Source of the DNA: Cololabis saira
Lineage: Eukaryota > Chordata > Actinopteri > Beloniformes > Belonidae
DNA: 64,000 nt
Assembly (NCBI RefSeq): GCF_033807715.1
Contig: NC_084601.1
Span: forward strand, 21,532,129-21,596,128
Reading direction: 5' to 3'
Shown here in pieces: positions 22,110 through 35,168 of this stretch. Every line of letters starts with the position of its first letter. Within the stretch, counting starts at the first letter, position 1. The position numbers were made by a program, and so were the translations under genes. The notes beneath the pieces were generated by a model. The model saw nothing but the letters and a program-made list of their open reading frames with translations. It was not told the origin of the DNA and did no database searches.

Positions 22110-23525
22110 TCTGGGCTTTAGGAGCTTGTCAATAACAGTTAAAGGACTCCAGAAGAACACGTGATCCTCCAGGGTCTACAATGATGCTTTCAGCTAAAAT
22201 GCAGTATGTAAAAGAAAGACTTCATATGCTATTTATCAATGTGTGCTTCTGTGCTCATGTGTGCATCCCAAAGATACACTTTAGCCAAAAATGGTGACTT
22301 TGTTTACCCTGATGCAAGTGGTTGTGCCACGTTGAATTGAAGAGGCCCCTAGGTGAACCCATGTGTGTAAAACTGTGTTAACCCATTGGTATTCCATCGC
22401 TCTGAGCAAGCTGTGGCTAAACAGATCCCATCATGTTTGTGTTAGCAGATCAATCTTTGTTCCCTCCAGGCGCACTGCATGCTGATGATTCCAACAGCCA
22501 TCTTGGATAGATTACAGCATTCTCTTCACTCTGTGAACCTGCGCAGGCAACTTCCCAATTGTGGTGCTTTTGGAGGTTTTTGGGATGCCACATGCAAATT
22601 GCCTCAATGTCCATCAGATGCATGCTTCAGTGGTTTCAGGGACAACTGAGTTTGCACTGGTCTGGGAGCAGTGGCAGATACTGGATAACAGCCCGCATTT
22701 AAATTGTCTGGTTATTCAGGCACAATCTACATTTAGAAAATATTATTGAAAGAGTTATTGAAAATCATAGTGCTTCTAATACTATTCACTTTTATCGCTT
22801 CAGCAACAGCTTTTTCTTTACCTTTCTTCAAAGGCTAATTTTTGCGATGATCTTTAGAGTAATATCACGCTGAGCTAGTTTACGTACCGATGATGTATAT
22901 ACTGTACTGTAGTTTCTTCTTCACTGAAAAGAAAAAGTATGGGAACCCCTCTGGAATTAACAGGTTGTCTGCATTGAAGGTGATCTCTTCCTGCAAGTCA
23001 CAATCCTAAGTAAATGTGTGTATGAATGAAGATATGCAGAATGCAGAATTCAGCCGTAAAGAAGAATTCATGAAAAACAGCTAAAGACTTGAAGAAATGA
23101 CTGCAACCAGCAAAAGTATATGTTCATGAGTCGACCATACTTACTGTAAGTCATTCAACTGGCAGGATGTGTAGAATACCACAGAGAAATCTGCAGCGAT
23201 CAAAATAAAATAATAAAACATTGATGCATGCCTTGAAATTTACACTGTATATGGTGCAGAAATTGGAGGGGGGGTCTTGCTTTGCTTAGGGCCTGGACAA
23301 CTTGCCATAATCAAGAATGAACTCCTGGATTTACCAATTTTTTTTTATTCTACAGAATATTGTAAAGGTGGCTGTCTCCAGTTGAAGCATAGTAGAAGTT
23401 GGGTAATGCAGCAGAACAATTACCCTAAAGGGTGGTTTCCATAGTAACCTACATATACAACCTACGTTCTAGTTGGGATTTGGCCATGCCATTATGGAGA
23501 CTAGAGTGAAAATGGATTTTGATTT
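22110..23525. other. 1.4 kb without recognisable feature
   Basis: Follows a short TG run at 22082-22100. I see no coding or element signature. Confidence 0.55.
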
Positions 23526-23559
23526 GGGGGGGGGGGGGGGGGGTGACATCTGCTGCTAG

Positions 23560-23854
<295 letters not shown>

Positions 23855-23879
23855 AATCGGTGCTCCACCTGAACTGTAT

Positions 23880-24170
23880 CTATAGTGGAGAAGGGGGGGC
23901 GCTACCCAAGAGACCAGAGGCTGACAAGGAAGAACCCAGGCAACCAGCAACCCCACAGAGGGCGGGAGGAAACCCACCGCCAGCACGGGGCCCCCATGAC
24001 CACGGGAAGAGGCAGCTAGGGAACTAGCTGCCTCGGCGGTGGACCGGGACCCAGGCGAACACCAACCACCCGGCCTGGGCCGGACATGCGGCCAGGAGGC
24101 CCACACACCCCAGGCCAACGTCCCCCACCCAGCGGGGTCCGTTAGCATTCAGTTGCCAGCGTGCCCGGAG
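23880..24170. repeat. GC-rich block downstream of the microsatellite
   Basis: Markedly GC-rich compared with both sides (GGGAGGAAACCCACCGCCAG and similar), containing the short inverted pair CAGCTAGGGAAC/TAGCTGCCTC. No coherent coding frame. Possibly the rest of the dispersed repeat at 23560. Confidence 0.4.
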
Positions 24171-24199
24171 AGGCAGGGCCACCCAGAGCCTTTTAACTT

Positions 24200-26376
24200 A
24201 GATACAAATCAGATCAAACTCCATGGCAAATTGATGCAGAAAACCAGTTTCTAAGGGGTTGACATTCTTCTTGCCAGTGTCATACCGCCCTTGAGTGATT
24301 TGATAATTGGCAGGACACATGTCCCAGGCCCCTCCAAATAAAATACAACAGTACTGAAGGGCTTCATTGTGGTTACTACTTTAAAACTAATTTGAACCTT
24401 AAGAGTGAAGAAAATGGTGACTAAAAATTGTCTTTATTCTGGCATCTTAATGATTAAACTCTTTTGGTACAATGCTGACTGAAGCAAAACAGACCCCAAC
24501 ACCTGTTTTCTTCAATGGATTGAAGCCTGCATAAGAGAAGAATGAGACGTCATTCCTCACCTAAAACAACTGGTCTATTCAGTTACCAGATAATATATAG
24601 ACTGATGATATACACAATAGTAAATATAGCCCTCTTCCAACTTTTTAGACATGTTGCTGCCATCAAATTAAAATGACTCTTTCTTCTTTAGATGACAGAT
24701 TACTATCCTTTCAATAATATAAATTGTATTGTGAATAAAATATGGGTTCACAAGATTTTTTAACTATGACATTACGTTTATATGTATATTTTACTCTGCA
24801 GAGAAAAGTCCCTGCCTAGGCTTAAAAAAAACTGTATAGACTAAGAAGTGCAGCATAAATGTGTGTCTGAATGTGGGTTGTGGTATGAAAGTACTTTGAG
24901 TTGTTAAAAAGACTACAATGATACTGCATAAATGAAGACCAGTTTTAATTAATCATGCCTTCTGTTTTCTTTTTTAAAGAAGTGTACAAGTTGTTGAGCA
25001 GTATAATCTGTTCACTTGTAAAAATATCCATTTGGTATAACACATCTCTGCAGTCGCTCTTACGGATAAAAAAACTTGCAGCTTTCTGCAGACACTGGCA
25101 GAACCTGGAAAGGGATTATGACCTTTAGACTTTGCTTTTCAGGCAGAATCTACAGAGAAAAAACTGCCCACATTTCCTTGTTGTCCCTGAGATACTCAAG
25201 TATCTGACTGTGCCTTTTGAGCACATTAGTTTTATTTTATAGCCATGCTACTGTAGTGTGGCATCCACAGCTCACAAATCATATTTGTTGTAAAATATTC
25301 AGGACTTGTATTCATACCATCTTGAGTCACTTTGAAGAGAAGGAGCTGTCACAATGATCACATTCCTCCTTTGGCTACTGTCATGTTTCATTGCACACCA
25401 AAATTCTGCAGCCTTTGTGTGTCCTTGTGTGTGAGAGCGTGCACTGTGCAGTTTTCAGAAACAAATCAGAGGTTGAGCATCCCTCAAATGCATTTTTGAC
25501 CTTGTAAAAGCTTCATCCTTTATCTTCCTTTCTCTCTTTGACTCTTACTGTCCTTTCGTCTTTCAGTGTTCCACCACACTGACACAAAATGAGTGTGACA
25601 GTTTCCACTGGGTGTTTTCCTCTTGTGAACGCTGTGTCCTATCCCCGGAAGGCCGACAGATTTAAACCAGCAACATCCTTTTCCTTTGCAATCTGAATTT
25701 CATCTTTGTCTCTGGCTTTAATCTGAGTTAGTTACCTCCATCATCTAGCCATTCAGTCTTGCTCTGTAGTTTGGCAGAGCAGAGTGCAGCCGCAGGGCCC
25801 TTTGTTTGGTCTGCCGTACACGCATCTCGGGTAGTTGAGATTTCTGTTTAACAAGTGCTTATTTGTGCTCACTGAGGAGTCCAGCTAGGAAAACAGAAGG
25901 CAGTTAGTAGGCCTCCTGGGATACACTGAGCTCATTGAAAACAAGAATCACAAATCAGTGATGGAAGAGAAAGTGTTGATGCCATTGATTGTTTCAGGTT
26001 GTTGCTCAGGGCCAACAGAGGTGTTGATTCTGCCTCTTCCCAGAGAATAAACTGTGAAAAGCACTAAACATCATGTTGGGGGATGGATGTACTATAACAT
26101 GTATTTATCTGCACTTCAACAAGTAGAATTGGATGGCTTGTGGTCTGCATGAACTGCCTAACAACAGGCAGCTTATGGAGCTTTGTCCCTAGTCTAAGGC
26201 CATTAACCAGGGGTGAGGGCTAACCTAGTACACCTCAATGGACTCTAACTTAATGGCCACTACCTCTTGCAGCAGCTAGAACAGTCAGGTCCTACTGTCA
26301 AATGTCCTTTAGCTCGGACCATACCAACACCCTTTCAGGCTGATTGATCGGTAGCTAACAAGTAGCCAATTCCAAT
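24200..26376. other. 2.2 kb without recognisable gene
   Basis: Ordinary-looking unique DNA. No exon with paired splice sites and no element ends were found. Confidence 0.55.
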
Positions 26377-26427
26377 CTGATGCAGCAATTGCTAGGCCAC
26401 CAGTTGACCTAGCAATTGTTGCATCAG
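26377..26427. repeat. Near-perfect 20 bp inverted repeat, 11 nt loop
   Basis: CTGATGCAGCAATTGCTAGG is followed after CCACCAGTTGA by its inverse with one mismatch. As RNA it would form a compact hairpin (the mismatch becomes G-U in one orientation). It could be a MITE core or a small structured RNA; there is no evidence of expression. Confidence 0.6.
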
Positions 26428-27099
26428 CAGAACTCCAACGGTCTACCCACCAGCTCTGGCAGTGCTCTTGTGAAATTAATTTATTGTTTTGGTAGCATCA
26501 GATCAACATCAGAAATGAGGATGGACAGATTTGATTAGGATGAATGTAAGGTAACATTGCTAGCTTAGCTAAGACAAGCTAAATGAGCTAGTGACTGAGC
26601 TTAGCTTGGTAAATTCTAGTCAGCTGCCAGACTTGTTTGTTCGGCCCTGAAGCCCAGTTTTAGATTAACTAAGCGTTGAGCAGGGATCATCTCCAGCTAA
26701 TATGGCACCATTCAAAACAGGCTTTAAACCAACTCTTCAAAAAACCTAAGAGTGATGTCAATGGGGATTTGCCCAGTTCTTTTATACAGTTTATGGGTTT
26801 TTGCAGTGCCGCATCCTCCACAGTTGTCAAGTATTCTAAGATCATCATGAAAAACAACTATCATTTATATACTTACTTTTAGAAAGTTCGCTTGAGCCCT
26901 CTGAGCTGGCAGGAATAACTTCATCATCTAAACCATAAACATATCTTTCAAACCTTAAACCCAACTGACTCTTCAGGGAGTTTTTTTTTTCTTTTCCTTA
27001 ATTAATATTTCCATGTCAGATGTAATCAGTCTCTTTATCAGCAGGATATGTGCCTCAGCCTTCTAAGGGCATTGCAATTAAATCTCAAGTTGAGAGCCT

Positions 27100-27310
27100 G
27101 GTCTGTATCCAGGAGGGCTAGCTAATTATAGACCTATATCTAATCTCCATTTTATTTCCAAAGTTCTTACAAAACTGTTGCTAATCAGCTAATTGACCAT
27201 TTCTATAGAAATGGTCAATTAGATGTAATAATAAAAATAATGCTGTAATAATTCTAGCTTCCCTTCATTGGTTCTCTGTCACATCAGGTTAGAGACTGAT
27301 ACGTCATTTT
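27100..27310 (+). pseudogene. Internally deleted L2 fragment
   Basis: 27120-27185 reads as NYRPISNLHFISKVL, the L2 reverse transcriptase block that precedes the fingers. 27255-27330 reads as a degraded LHW.SV...ILLL block from the C-terminus. The whole palm domain between is missing. Between the two lies the 34 bp perfect palindrome at 27189-27222. Confidence 0.55.
27189..27222. repeat. Perfect 34 bp palindrome without spacer
   Basis: CTAATTGACCATTTCTA is followed directly by its exact reverse complement. It sits at the deletion point of the L2 fragment. Confidence 0.85.
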
Positions 27311-27329
27311 CAGATTTTGTTACTTGTCA

Positions 27330-28566
27330 AAATGTGACGCGTCGTCATTGAAATCAAACTCTTGATTGTCTGATGAGTTCCTTTTAACCCAATATTCAAA
27401 TTTAATGTTAAATAAAGGGTAATCGTTTGATAAAATGCGAGGCCTCGACATCACTCCCGGGATCAACGTCTGTAAATCAGAGTAAAACACAGACTTCACT
27501 TATGAATAATGATACTCTATGCATTCATTCACACACCCACTGTTTTACTGTAAGCAGCTCTTTATCGTTGTCTTTCTTTTTATAAAAAAAACGATACATT
27601 TCACTTGCTCTAAGTGAACATAAATGTATTGAAGTGAGTCGGCAGCCAAAATAAAATTCTTCTCGTTGAAAGCAAACATTTTAGAAGTCTTCATACAACA
27701 TGTCATTGTCAGCGGAATTCACTTCAGAAAAAACAGCCAGGCACATTTTCAGGCTACATTTTCTAGACTGAAGAAACTTTGAAACAACTTATATTATCAG
27801 CATTCCCCTCTATTCATAAAAAAAGTTTGTTTTAAAATGAATTGCTTTTGTTGGATTGTGTTGCTGAAGCCAGAAGAGACTATGAAGCTTAAAACTTTCC
27901 TCAGATATATTGAGAAACATTTCTGAGAAGTCAGGATTATCCTTCAGTTCTTGCACAGAGGGCATTTTGTCAAAAAAAGAACAAAAAAATAAGCTAACAT
28001 AGCTGGCAAGTATAACTATTAATTTCACATCAATACCAGCAGTAAATATACTGAAGGGCAGACTCTGTTTTTGAAAACAAATGCTGATTTGGATTAGAAT
28101 GAAAGTTTTTTGCCCTTGTTATTGTTTAAAGTGAGATTAGACCAAATGCTCATATAATTAAAAAGGGTAAAGTTTGCATAAATAGTGCCACAGACCCATA
28201 GAAGTAGGAAACACCTGTTGTTGTTTGGATACACATATGAAGAACCCAGCTACGTTATTTACTGTGCTAACACTGGCTGGGGATCTTAACAACACAGTGA
28301 AATGGTTTGAGCAAAGAGGAATGTTTATGCTCTCCTGCACTTGCAGACAGCCACATTAAACAGCATGGTTGCTAAATCCAGAGGCCATAAAAGGTGCTGC
28401 TTAATATACTTCCAAATAACCTTTACAGTGCAGGATACAGAAAATGTCTCAGGTAAGTTCACTAAACTACATTTACCAGAAAATGCGTATAACGGGGTGA
28501 TGTGTTGTATGGCCATAAAGCAATCTACAGTTGTTGGAAGAGACAATCAGAACAGTATTCCAAGGT
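27330..28566. other. 1.2 kb without recognisable gene
   Basis: AT-rich. No supported exon, element end or tandem array. Confidence 0.5.
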
Positions 28567-28572
28567 TAATTA

Positions 28573-28836
28573 GGGCCCGAGCATTGACAGTGCTCTTATT
28601 GTACCTGTTATTTTAATTTTTCTGATAAAATGAGGGCCTTTTTGCCCCCCTAAACGTGCCCCAAAAGTCACCAAATTTTGCACGCAAGCCCGGCCTGGCG
28701 AAAAATTTGATATTTAATGATTTCCATTAATGGGCGTGGCCTAATGGCTCAACATCGGACTCGGTTTTGAGTCCTTGACCTTTTATTCGTGAAAATTGCA
28801 CGCGCAAGGGCCCTTTCATCACTGCTTGCAGCTTTA
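28573..28836. repeat. GGGCCCGAGCA dispersed repeat, short copy
   Basis: Starts GGGCCCGAGCATTGACAGTG and ends ...CTGCTTGCAGCTTTAATTA. It contains TAAACGTGCCCCAAAAGTCA and AATGGGCGTGGCCTAATGGC, also present in the longer copy at 33838-35168; this copy lacks the middle. Class uncertain. Confidence 0.75.
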
Positions 28837-29917
<1,081 letters not shown>

Positions 29918-30562
29918 TTAGACCCTCCAGGAATCCGCGATTCCGTGATCGTGGAATTTTTCGCGGATTTCACGGCTGTCCGTGGATTTACAGACCTTCT
30001 GTGGATTTCAATGTCTGGTGCAGAAAAATCACTTTTACTGGGGTTAATATTGCATATGTCCGCGCTGAATATGCGAATTATGCGGGGCTCGCTTGATTTC
30101 ACCGCATCATCGCCGACATTTGGAGAAAGTTTGGAAAAAGAGGGGAGTGTTGTGAGTGACATGTCGGGACACCCGGTCGCGAAATGCGGGACCCGCCCGG
30201 GGACCTCCGCACCCCTCGTAGAAACCGCCACCCCCCAAACAGCAGCTGTCACCCGCGGGGGTGAGAGGAAAAAGAGAGTCCCCCCTTGCGCGGGGGGCGC
30301 GGCTGCCGGGGGACTCTGGATCCGCGCTGACCGCGCACCACTGCGCCTGCGAGGGCCGGCGGAGGCGGAGCTCCCATCCACTTGGGGGATAGTGGCGGCG
30401 GATGCGTGGGGTGACGGAGCTCTGGCTCGTCCCCTCGCTGTGCCGGTGCGCCCGGCAATCACCCGAGCACTGAGCCGCGGGCTGGAGGGAGAGAGGCGGC
30501 CGGCCCCCGGGCTGCCACCGCCCCTCTCCTCTCCTCCTGCGCTCTCCTTTTTTTTTCGCCTA

Positions 30563-30624
30563 CGACCTCAGATCAGACGAGACGACCCGCTGAATTTAAG
30601 AGGGAAGAGCTCAGCGCCGAATCC
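30563..30624 (+). pseudogene. 28S rRNA 5'-end fragment with upstream ITS2-like DNA
   Basis: CGACCTCAGATCAGACG followed by CGACCCGCTGAATTTAAG is the canonical start of vertebrate 28S rRNA. The next bases jump to GGGAAGAGCTCAGCGCCGAA, which lies some tens of bases further into 28S, so about 55 nt is deleted. Immediately upstream, 30300-30562 is GC-rich with GGCGCGGCTGCCGGGGGACT and a C/T-rich run, consistent with ITS2 by composition and position. It lies wholly inside the TIR element 29919-30866 and cannot make functional rRNA. Confidence 0.85.
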
Positions 30625-30740
30625 GCAACTTCCTGCATATTTCGCATATTTTGCAACTTTCCGCATATTCCGCAACTTCCAGCATATTCCGCAATTTCAC
30701 CGCATAAAAGCACATAAAAAACCCGCACATTTAATCGCAT

Positions 30741-30849
30741 AATCAATGATTTTAGCCCGCAAAATCAAGGATTTTAGCCCGCGGAATCAAGGATTTTAGC
30801 CCGCGGAATCAAGGATTTTAGCCCGCAGAATCAAGGATTTTTGCCCGCG
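30741..30849. repeat. 22 bp tandem array, five units
   Basis: Units of AATCAAGGATTTTAGCCCGC plus two variable bases, the outermost units diverged. It lies just inside the right end of the rDNA-bearing element and may be a subterminal transposase-binding array. Confidence 0.85.
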
Positions 30850-31201
30850 TTTTTCTGGAGGGTCTAATATATATATACACACACACACACACACTGTCTG
30901 GAAGGTATCTAACACTTAATCTCACTTCTCCAATCAGAGCATAACAGGAAACATTTAAATTCAGAAACAATGTATGGATAAACAACTGTAGCAGTCACAC
31001 TCTCATGTAATAATATGACAACAAAATACTCACTGCTCAAAACATCAATTACCTCCCTTTGAAGCAATCAGATAGCCAAAACCATAACGTGCATATCCTG
31101 ACGACTGCAGCGCTTCCTACTTCCTATTTCTTCACTCATCTTTTCCAGATTTTGTGAACTTGGGAACACTTACAGGAACACAGTACCATTTAGTGTCCTT
31201 A

Positions 31202-32192
31202 CCCTGCGTTCACACTGAAAGCATCAAAAATCGCCTGACGCCAGCATCTCGCTGCTTGGTGCGTTCACACTGAAAGCTTCATGTACTGTCGACGGCTGCA
31301 GTGGGCGGGGCTTCAAGCTGCACTGCAGAAGTGGAGGGAACAGTGTATATAGCCTACACATATAGCGTGCACATCTTCAGTTTCCTATTTCACCATAGAT
31401 CACACTTTGGGACACCTTCTTTATATTTTAGCGTTATTTCCGCGTAGATAAGAGTGAGTTTGATGCTCCTTCACAAGTTTGGTCCGCGGATCAACATCAA
31501 CCGCCAGTGAGCCCTTGCTCCTGGTGAACCATAAATCCGCCTAGGCTGATTTATAGTTCCGCGTCACACCAACGCAGAGCCTACGGCGTAGGGTTCGCGG
31601 TGACGCACACCGTACAGTGCGCGTCGCCGCGAACCCTACGCCGTCGATTTAACGCAGAACCATAATTCAGGCTGCAGTCTGTCTGTGCTGATCACTGACA
31701 CACCGGGTTGGAGCGGATTTGGTCATGATGTTTAAACTGTGTTTTGTGATTAATAAGCACGTTTTTTAATTATTTTGCGTTGGATCAATGTAGCAAATAA
31801 AATTGTTCGGACCATACAGCCGCTCAACCATCAGTTACCTGTTTCACATGAGCAGTTCAGGTAAAAACGGCAGTCAAATCAGCAAAAATGGCAGTTTGCT
31901 GGATGAAATATATTAATTCCTGATAAAATAAGTTTGTTAGTGCACAGCTCTGCTCATGTACGCATGTGAATGAGTGTACGTTTGTGTGTACATGAAAGTA
32001 CAATCTGCATTGAGGCTTCTCGCTTCGGGAATCATGGTCTGTGATTGGACGCTGCCTCTGCGTCGCCGCTGCTCATTTGCATAAAGTTCCTATTTTTCAA
32101 CTTCAAATTGACGCGCTGCTCTGGCTGCTCCCGACGCCTGAACGAAGAAGAAGAAAATGAACGCCCGCGACCCTTTCAGTGTGAACACAGGG
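31202..32192. mobile_element. TTA-flanked TIR element (copy 2)
   Basis: Starts CCCTGCGTTCACACTGAAAG and ends CTTTCAGTGTGAACACAGGG with TTA on both sides (31199-31201, 32193-32195). Opposite in orientation to the copy at 18816. Both contain CTACGCCGT/CTACGCCAT blocks and the GGATTTATGG/CCATAAATCC stretch. Confidence 0.85.
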
Positions 32193-32195
32193 TTA

Positions 32196-33362
32196 ATCAG
32201 AATCAGCTTTATTGGCCAGGTGCTTGGGGGGGGAAAGCTGTCTTTGTGTTGGCTGGTTTTGGCAAACAGTGCCCTGTATCGTCTGCCAGAGGGAAGGAGG
32301 TTGAACTGTTTGTGACCAGGATGTGAGGGGTCTGTAGAGACTTTAGCTGCCCTTTTCCTGACCCTGGACCGGTACAGGCTCTGGATGGAGGGGAGGTCAG
32401 CTGCAACTAGGGATGCTGTGATCCAACTTTTTCACTTGCGATCCGATACCGATACCACAGCCCTAGTACCGATCCAATACCAGCGCATATTTCTATCTCT
32501 CTGTTCTGACCAATAGGTTCACTTTTTACTTATTTTGTAGTGTGGAATAATAGAAAAGGCTTGATAAATGGACATTACTCAGAATGAGAATAACATACTT
32601 CTTGAGATGAATTGTACACAACAGTAGGTTATTATGATAGTCTTTGAGCCATTTATTAGATATTCATTTTTTTTAACATAAAATAGGAAGTAGCATTAAA
32701 TAAAACAACATCTCAACATGAAAAAGCCAATATAAAACAACAAGCAAATTTAAAAACAAATTTACTAAAAGTAGGTTTTGTTTTACCTCTGTTACTATTA
32801 ATAAAAGTCATGACTGAGAAGACACGAAATCTCTATTATTATGCGGGCATGAATTCTCTGAGTTTTGCAGGTGCAGGCGAGAGTGGATGTAAACACTGCG
32901 GGAACGGGTGGGAGTGTAACACACAGTGCGGGCGGTAATGGTCAGAAATGCAGCGGTAACAGGATGAAGAAAACTGTCCCGCTCAGGGCTCTGGTTTGTT
33001 CATCCTTTACTTTAAAGCCACACCGCTGACATTTTATGCTCTCTTTCTCTCGCGGTTGTTGTTATCACTGAGCTCCCCCTCTCCTTTCTTCCTCACGCGT
33101 GAGAAGCAAGTGCTGGATGGAAAAGCTGGAGCGGACTTTTGGAATGGAGTGCTAGTATCGCAGTGCTTGGATCCCAGTTTTCCCCTGCACTGCGATCCGA
33201 TCCATGTTTTTTGGCTGGATCGCAGCATATTTTCGATCCGCGGATCGGATCGCAGCATCCCTAGATGCAACCATCCTCTCTGCAGCCCTTATTGTCCGTT
33301 GAAGTCTGGCCCTGTCCCGTTTTGTGGCAAAACCTGACCAAACAGTGATGGAGGTGCAGAAT
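32196..33362 (-). pseudogene. Jockey/Rex-like LINE reverse transcriptase C-terminus
   Basis: Minus-strand LINE 3' end split by a hAT MITE. 33362-33272 encodes FCTSITVWSGFATKRDRARL and QRTIRAAERM. 32407-32210 continues, with a frameshift, as the LPSIQSLYRSR-type tail, ending near the LLPSGRRYRAL-like region. The 3' tail lies at 32196-32220 (complement of AATCAGAATCAGCTTTATTG). The 5' part is missing. Confidence 0.7.
32408..33263. mobile_element. hAT-type MITE TAGGGATGCTG, 856 bp
   Basis: Ends TAGGGATGCTG and CAGCATCCCTA. Flanks GCTGCAAC (32400-32407) and GATGCAAC (33264-33271) match at 7 of 8, a hAT-type duplication. Subterminal GCGATCCGAT/GATCGGATCGC motifs repeat at both ends. It splits the LINE C-terminus. 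Confidence 0.85.
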
Positions 33363-33412
33363 GACGTCACCACGCACGTTGCGTAACTACGCATTCGCGC
33401 CCAGCAGGAAAA

Positions 33413-33800
33413 CATGGCGACAAAGCGGCATAAACACTCGAAAGTTTGGTTACATTTTACCAAAAAGGATGAAAACAGGGCGACTTGCAATACTTGCAAT
33501 GTGGACATTTCAACAAAGGGAGGAAACTGTTAGGGCTCGGCCTGCTGGGCTTTCCTCCGAAACCCGGAGTCAGCGCAGCGTGTGGCAAGAAGAGCTGCGC
33601 GCTCGGCAACGAGGACGACCCGGGCCCGCCCCGGCGGACAGCTGCAGCTCGTCAGTTAAAGACTTTACCGCTAGCTTCTCCTTTCATCAAGGCCGGGAAG
33701 GGAATGACCCAGGCCAAAATAGATGAATGTCACCGAGCAGTGATTAGGTTTGCGGTGTTGAACATGTTACTGGACATTCTTGTGTAATTGCCACAGAATA
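33413..33800 (+). pseudogene. ZBED-type hAT transposase N-terminal remnant
   Basis: From the ATG at 33413 a BED zinc finger can be read: SKVWLHFTKKDENRATCNTC followed by NVDISTKGGN, with the C-x2-C pair present and the distal His pair lost to a stop. Further on, in another frame, PFIKAGKGMTQAKIDECHRA resembles the helical segment that follows the BED domain in hAT transposases. The rest of the transposase is absent. Downstream it runs into the dispersed repeat at 33838. Confidence 0.6.
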
Positions 33801-33837
33801 ATTTGTTGTATTTAGTTAATTTCTACAGAAGAATATT

Positions 33838-35168
33838 TATTAGGCCACGATAGGGCTGGGCGATATATCGAGATTTTAATATATATCGATATATTTTCAA
33901 ACACGATATGGTACGAGACAATATCGTTTATATCGATTTAAAAAAAAAAAAAACAAAAAAAAAATCTTTTTTTTTTACATTTTTTTTTTTTAATGATTTT
34001 GATATAGCTTATTTTGTGACAAATTGACTTGAATGTTTTATTTGAGATTTGCACAAATGTTTTGTTATTTGCACAACTGTCAACCTCAGTGGAAAAGTCT
34101 GCCTGTTACTGTCTACATTGTATTAATTGCACAGTGTATTTTAATTTAATTGTTATGCAGGAAAGGGATATTTGTTTTATTTTATTCAAGAAGCATTTTT
34201 ATTCTATATATGCAGGCAGTTCATTTTTATTTAGTTTGTTTTATACATTTTGATATTGTGCAGACCTCTGTTAACAAAGGTTCCTGTGTGACATTTGTCA
34301 CGAGGCTTTGTATTAAAACGGACTTTTTTAAGGGTTTGCCTCAGAAAAAAATTAAGCTAACAGAGATGCTATGCTATAATGCTTTGGGGGAAACCCCAAT
34401 TAAGGCACAGAAAAAATATCGAGATATATATCGAGTATCGCCATTTAGCTAGAAAATATCGAGATATGACTTTTGGTCCATATCGCCCAGCCCTAGGCCA
34501 CGAGCTCTGACAGTGTGAAGGCCCTATTGTATCTGTAGGAATTTTTTTCCTTTTTTCCGACGAAATGATGGCCTTTTTGCCCCCTTAAACGTGCCCCAAA
34601 AGTCACCAAATTTTGCACGCAAGCCAGGTCTGGTGAAAAATTTGATATTTAATGGTTTGCATTAATGGGCGTGGCCTAATGGCTCAACAGCGCCCCCTAG
34701 AAAACTTTGTGCCTCAAGCCCCACAATACGGTTTGACGTACATGCACAAAAATGGCCACTTACAGAAAATGGCCATGGCCAAAACCGAACAGGAAGTTGG
34801 CCATTTTGAATTAATCGTGTAATTTTGGCGCAATGTATGCCATTTCTTCGCCCGCTTCTTCACCCGAACCGTAACGTGCAGCCAGGTGTGTTATACATCA
34901 AAATGTGCGTCTCGATCCTGCGACGATGCGCATTACTTTTCTCAGTCAAAAGCGTTACCGTGGCGACAATAGATGCCAAAAAGCGCGCCCCCCCCCCTTC
35001 ATCTGATTGGTCCATATTTGATAGTTCCTACTTTCTGCCATAACTTTTGAATGGTTTGACATAGAAAGTCGTGGGTGGTGTCATTGGGCTTGGTTTTGAG
35101 TCCTTGACCTTTTATTGGTGAGAATTGCATGCGCGAGGGCCCGTTCGTCGCTGCTTGCAGCTTTAATG
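33838..35168. repeat. GGCCCGAGC dispersed repeat, long copy
   Basis: Starts around TTAGGCCACGAGCTCTGACA (33841-33850 joined to 34504, interrupted by a MITE) and ends GTCGCTGCTTGCAGCTTTAA. It shares AAACGTGCCCCAAAAGTCAC and TTAATGGGCGTGGCCTAATG with the copy at 28573, plus a central part missing there (AGCGCCCCCTAG, CAAAATGTGCGTCTCGATCC). Confidence 0.75.
33851..34495. mobile_element. hAT-type MITE TAGGGCTGGGCGATAT, 645 bp
   Basis: Ends TAGGGCTGGGCGATAT and ATATCGCCCAGCCCTA. A perfect 8 bp duplication GGCCACGA lies at 33843-33850 and 34496-34503. Subterminal TATCGATATAT and GAGATATATATCGAG motifs. The ends resemble those of the autonomous hAT at 48302 (TAGGGGTGGGCG). Confidence 0.95.

Larger units (their letters stand above)
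29919..30866. mobile_element. TIR element carrying rDNA sequence, 948 bp
   Basis: Ends are TAGACCCTCCAG and CTGGAGGGTCTA (12 bp perfect), both abutting TA repeat, so any target duplication is hidden. The left part repeats CGCGGATT/CCGTGGATTT motifs. The right part repeats GCATATTCCGCAACTT (30624-30705) and a 22 bp unit (30741-30849). The middle, about 30165-30562, is strongly GC-rich and runs into a 28S rRNA 5' end (30563-30624). The 345-codon frame crossing it is not a gene. Confidence 0.8.

Noticed and set aside
30563..30624. Functional 28S rRNA gene
   Set aside because: Only about 60 nt with an internal deletion, inside a transposon.
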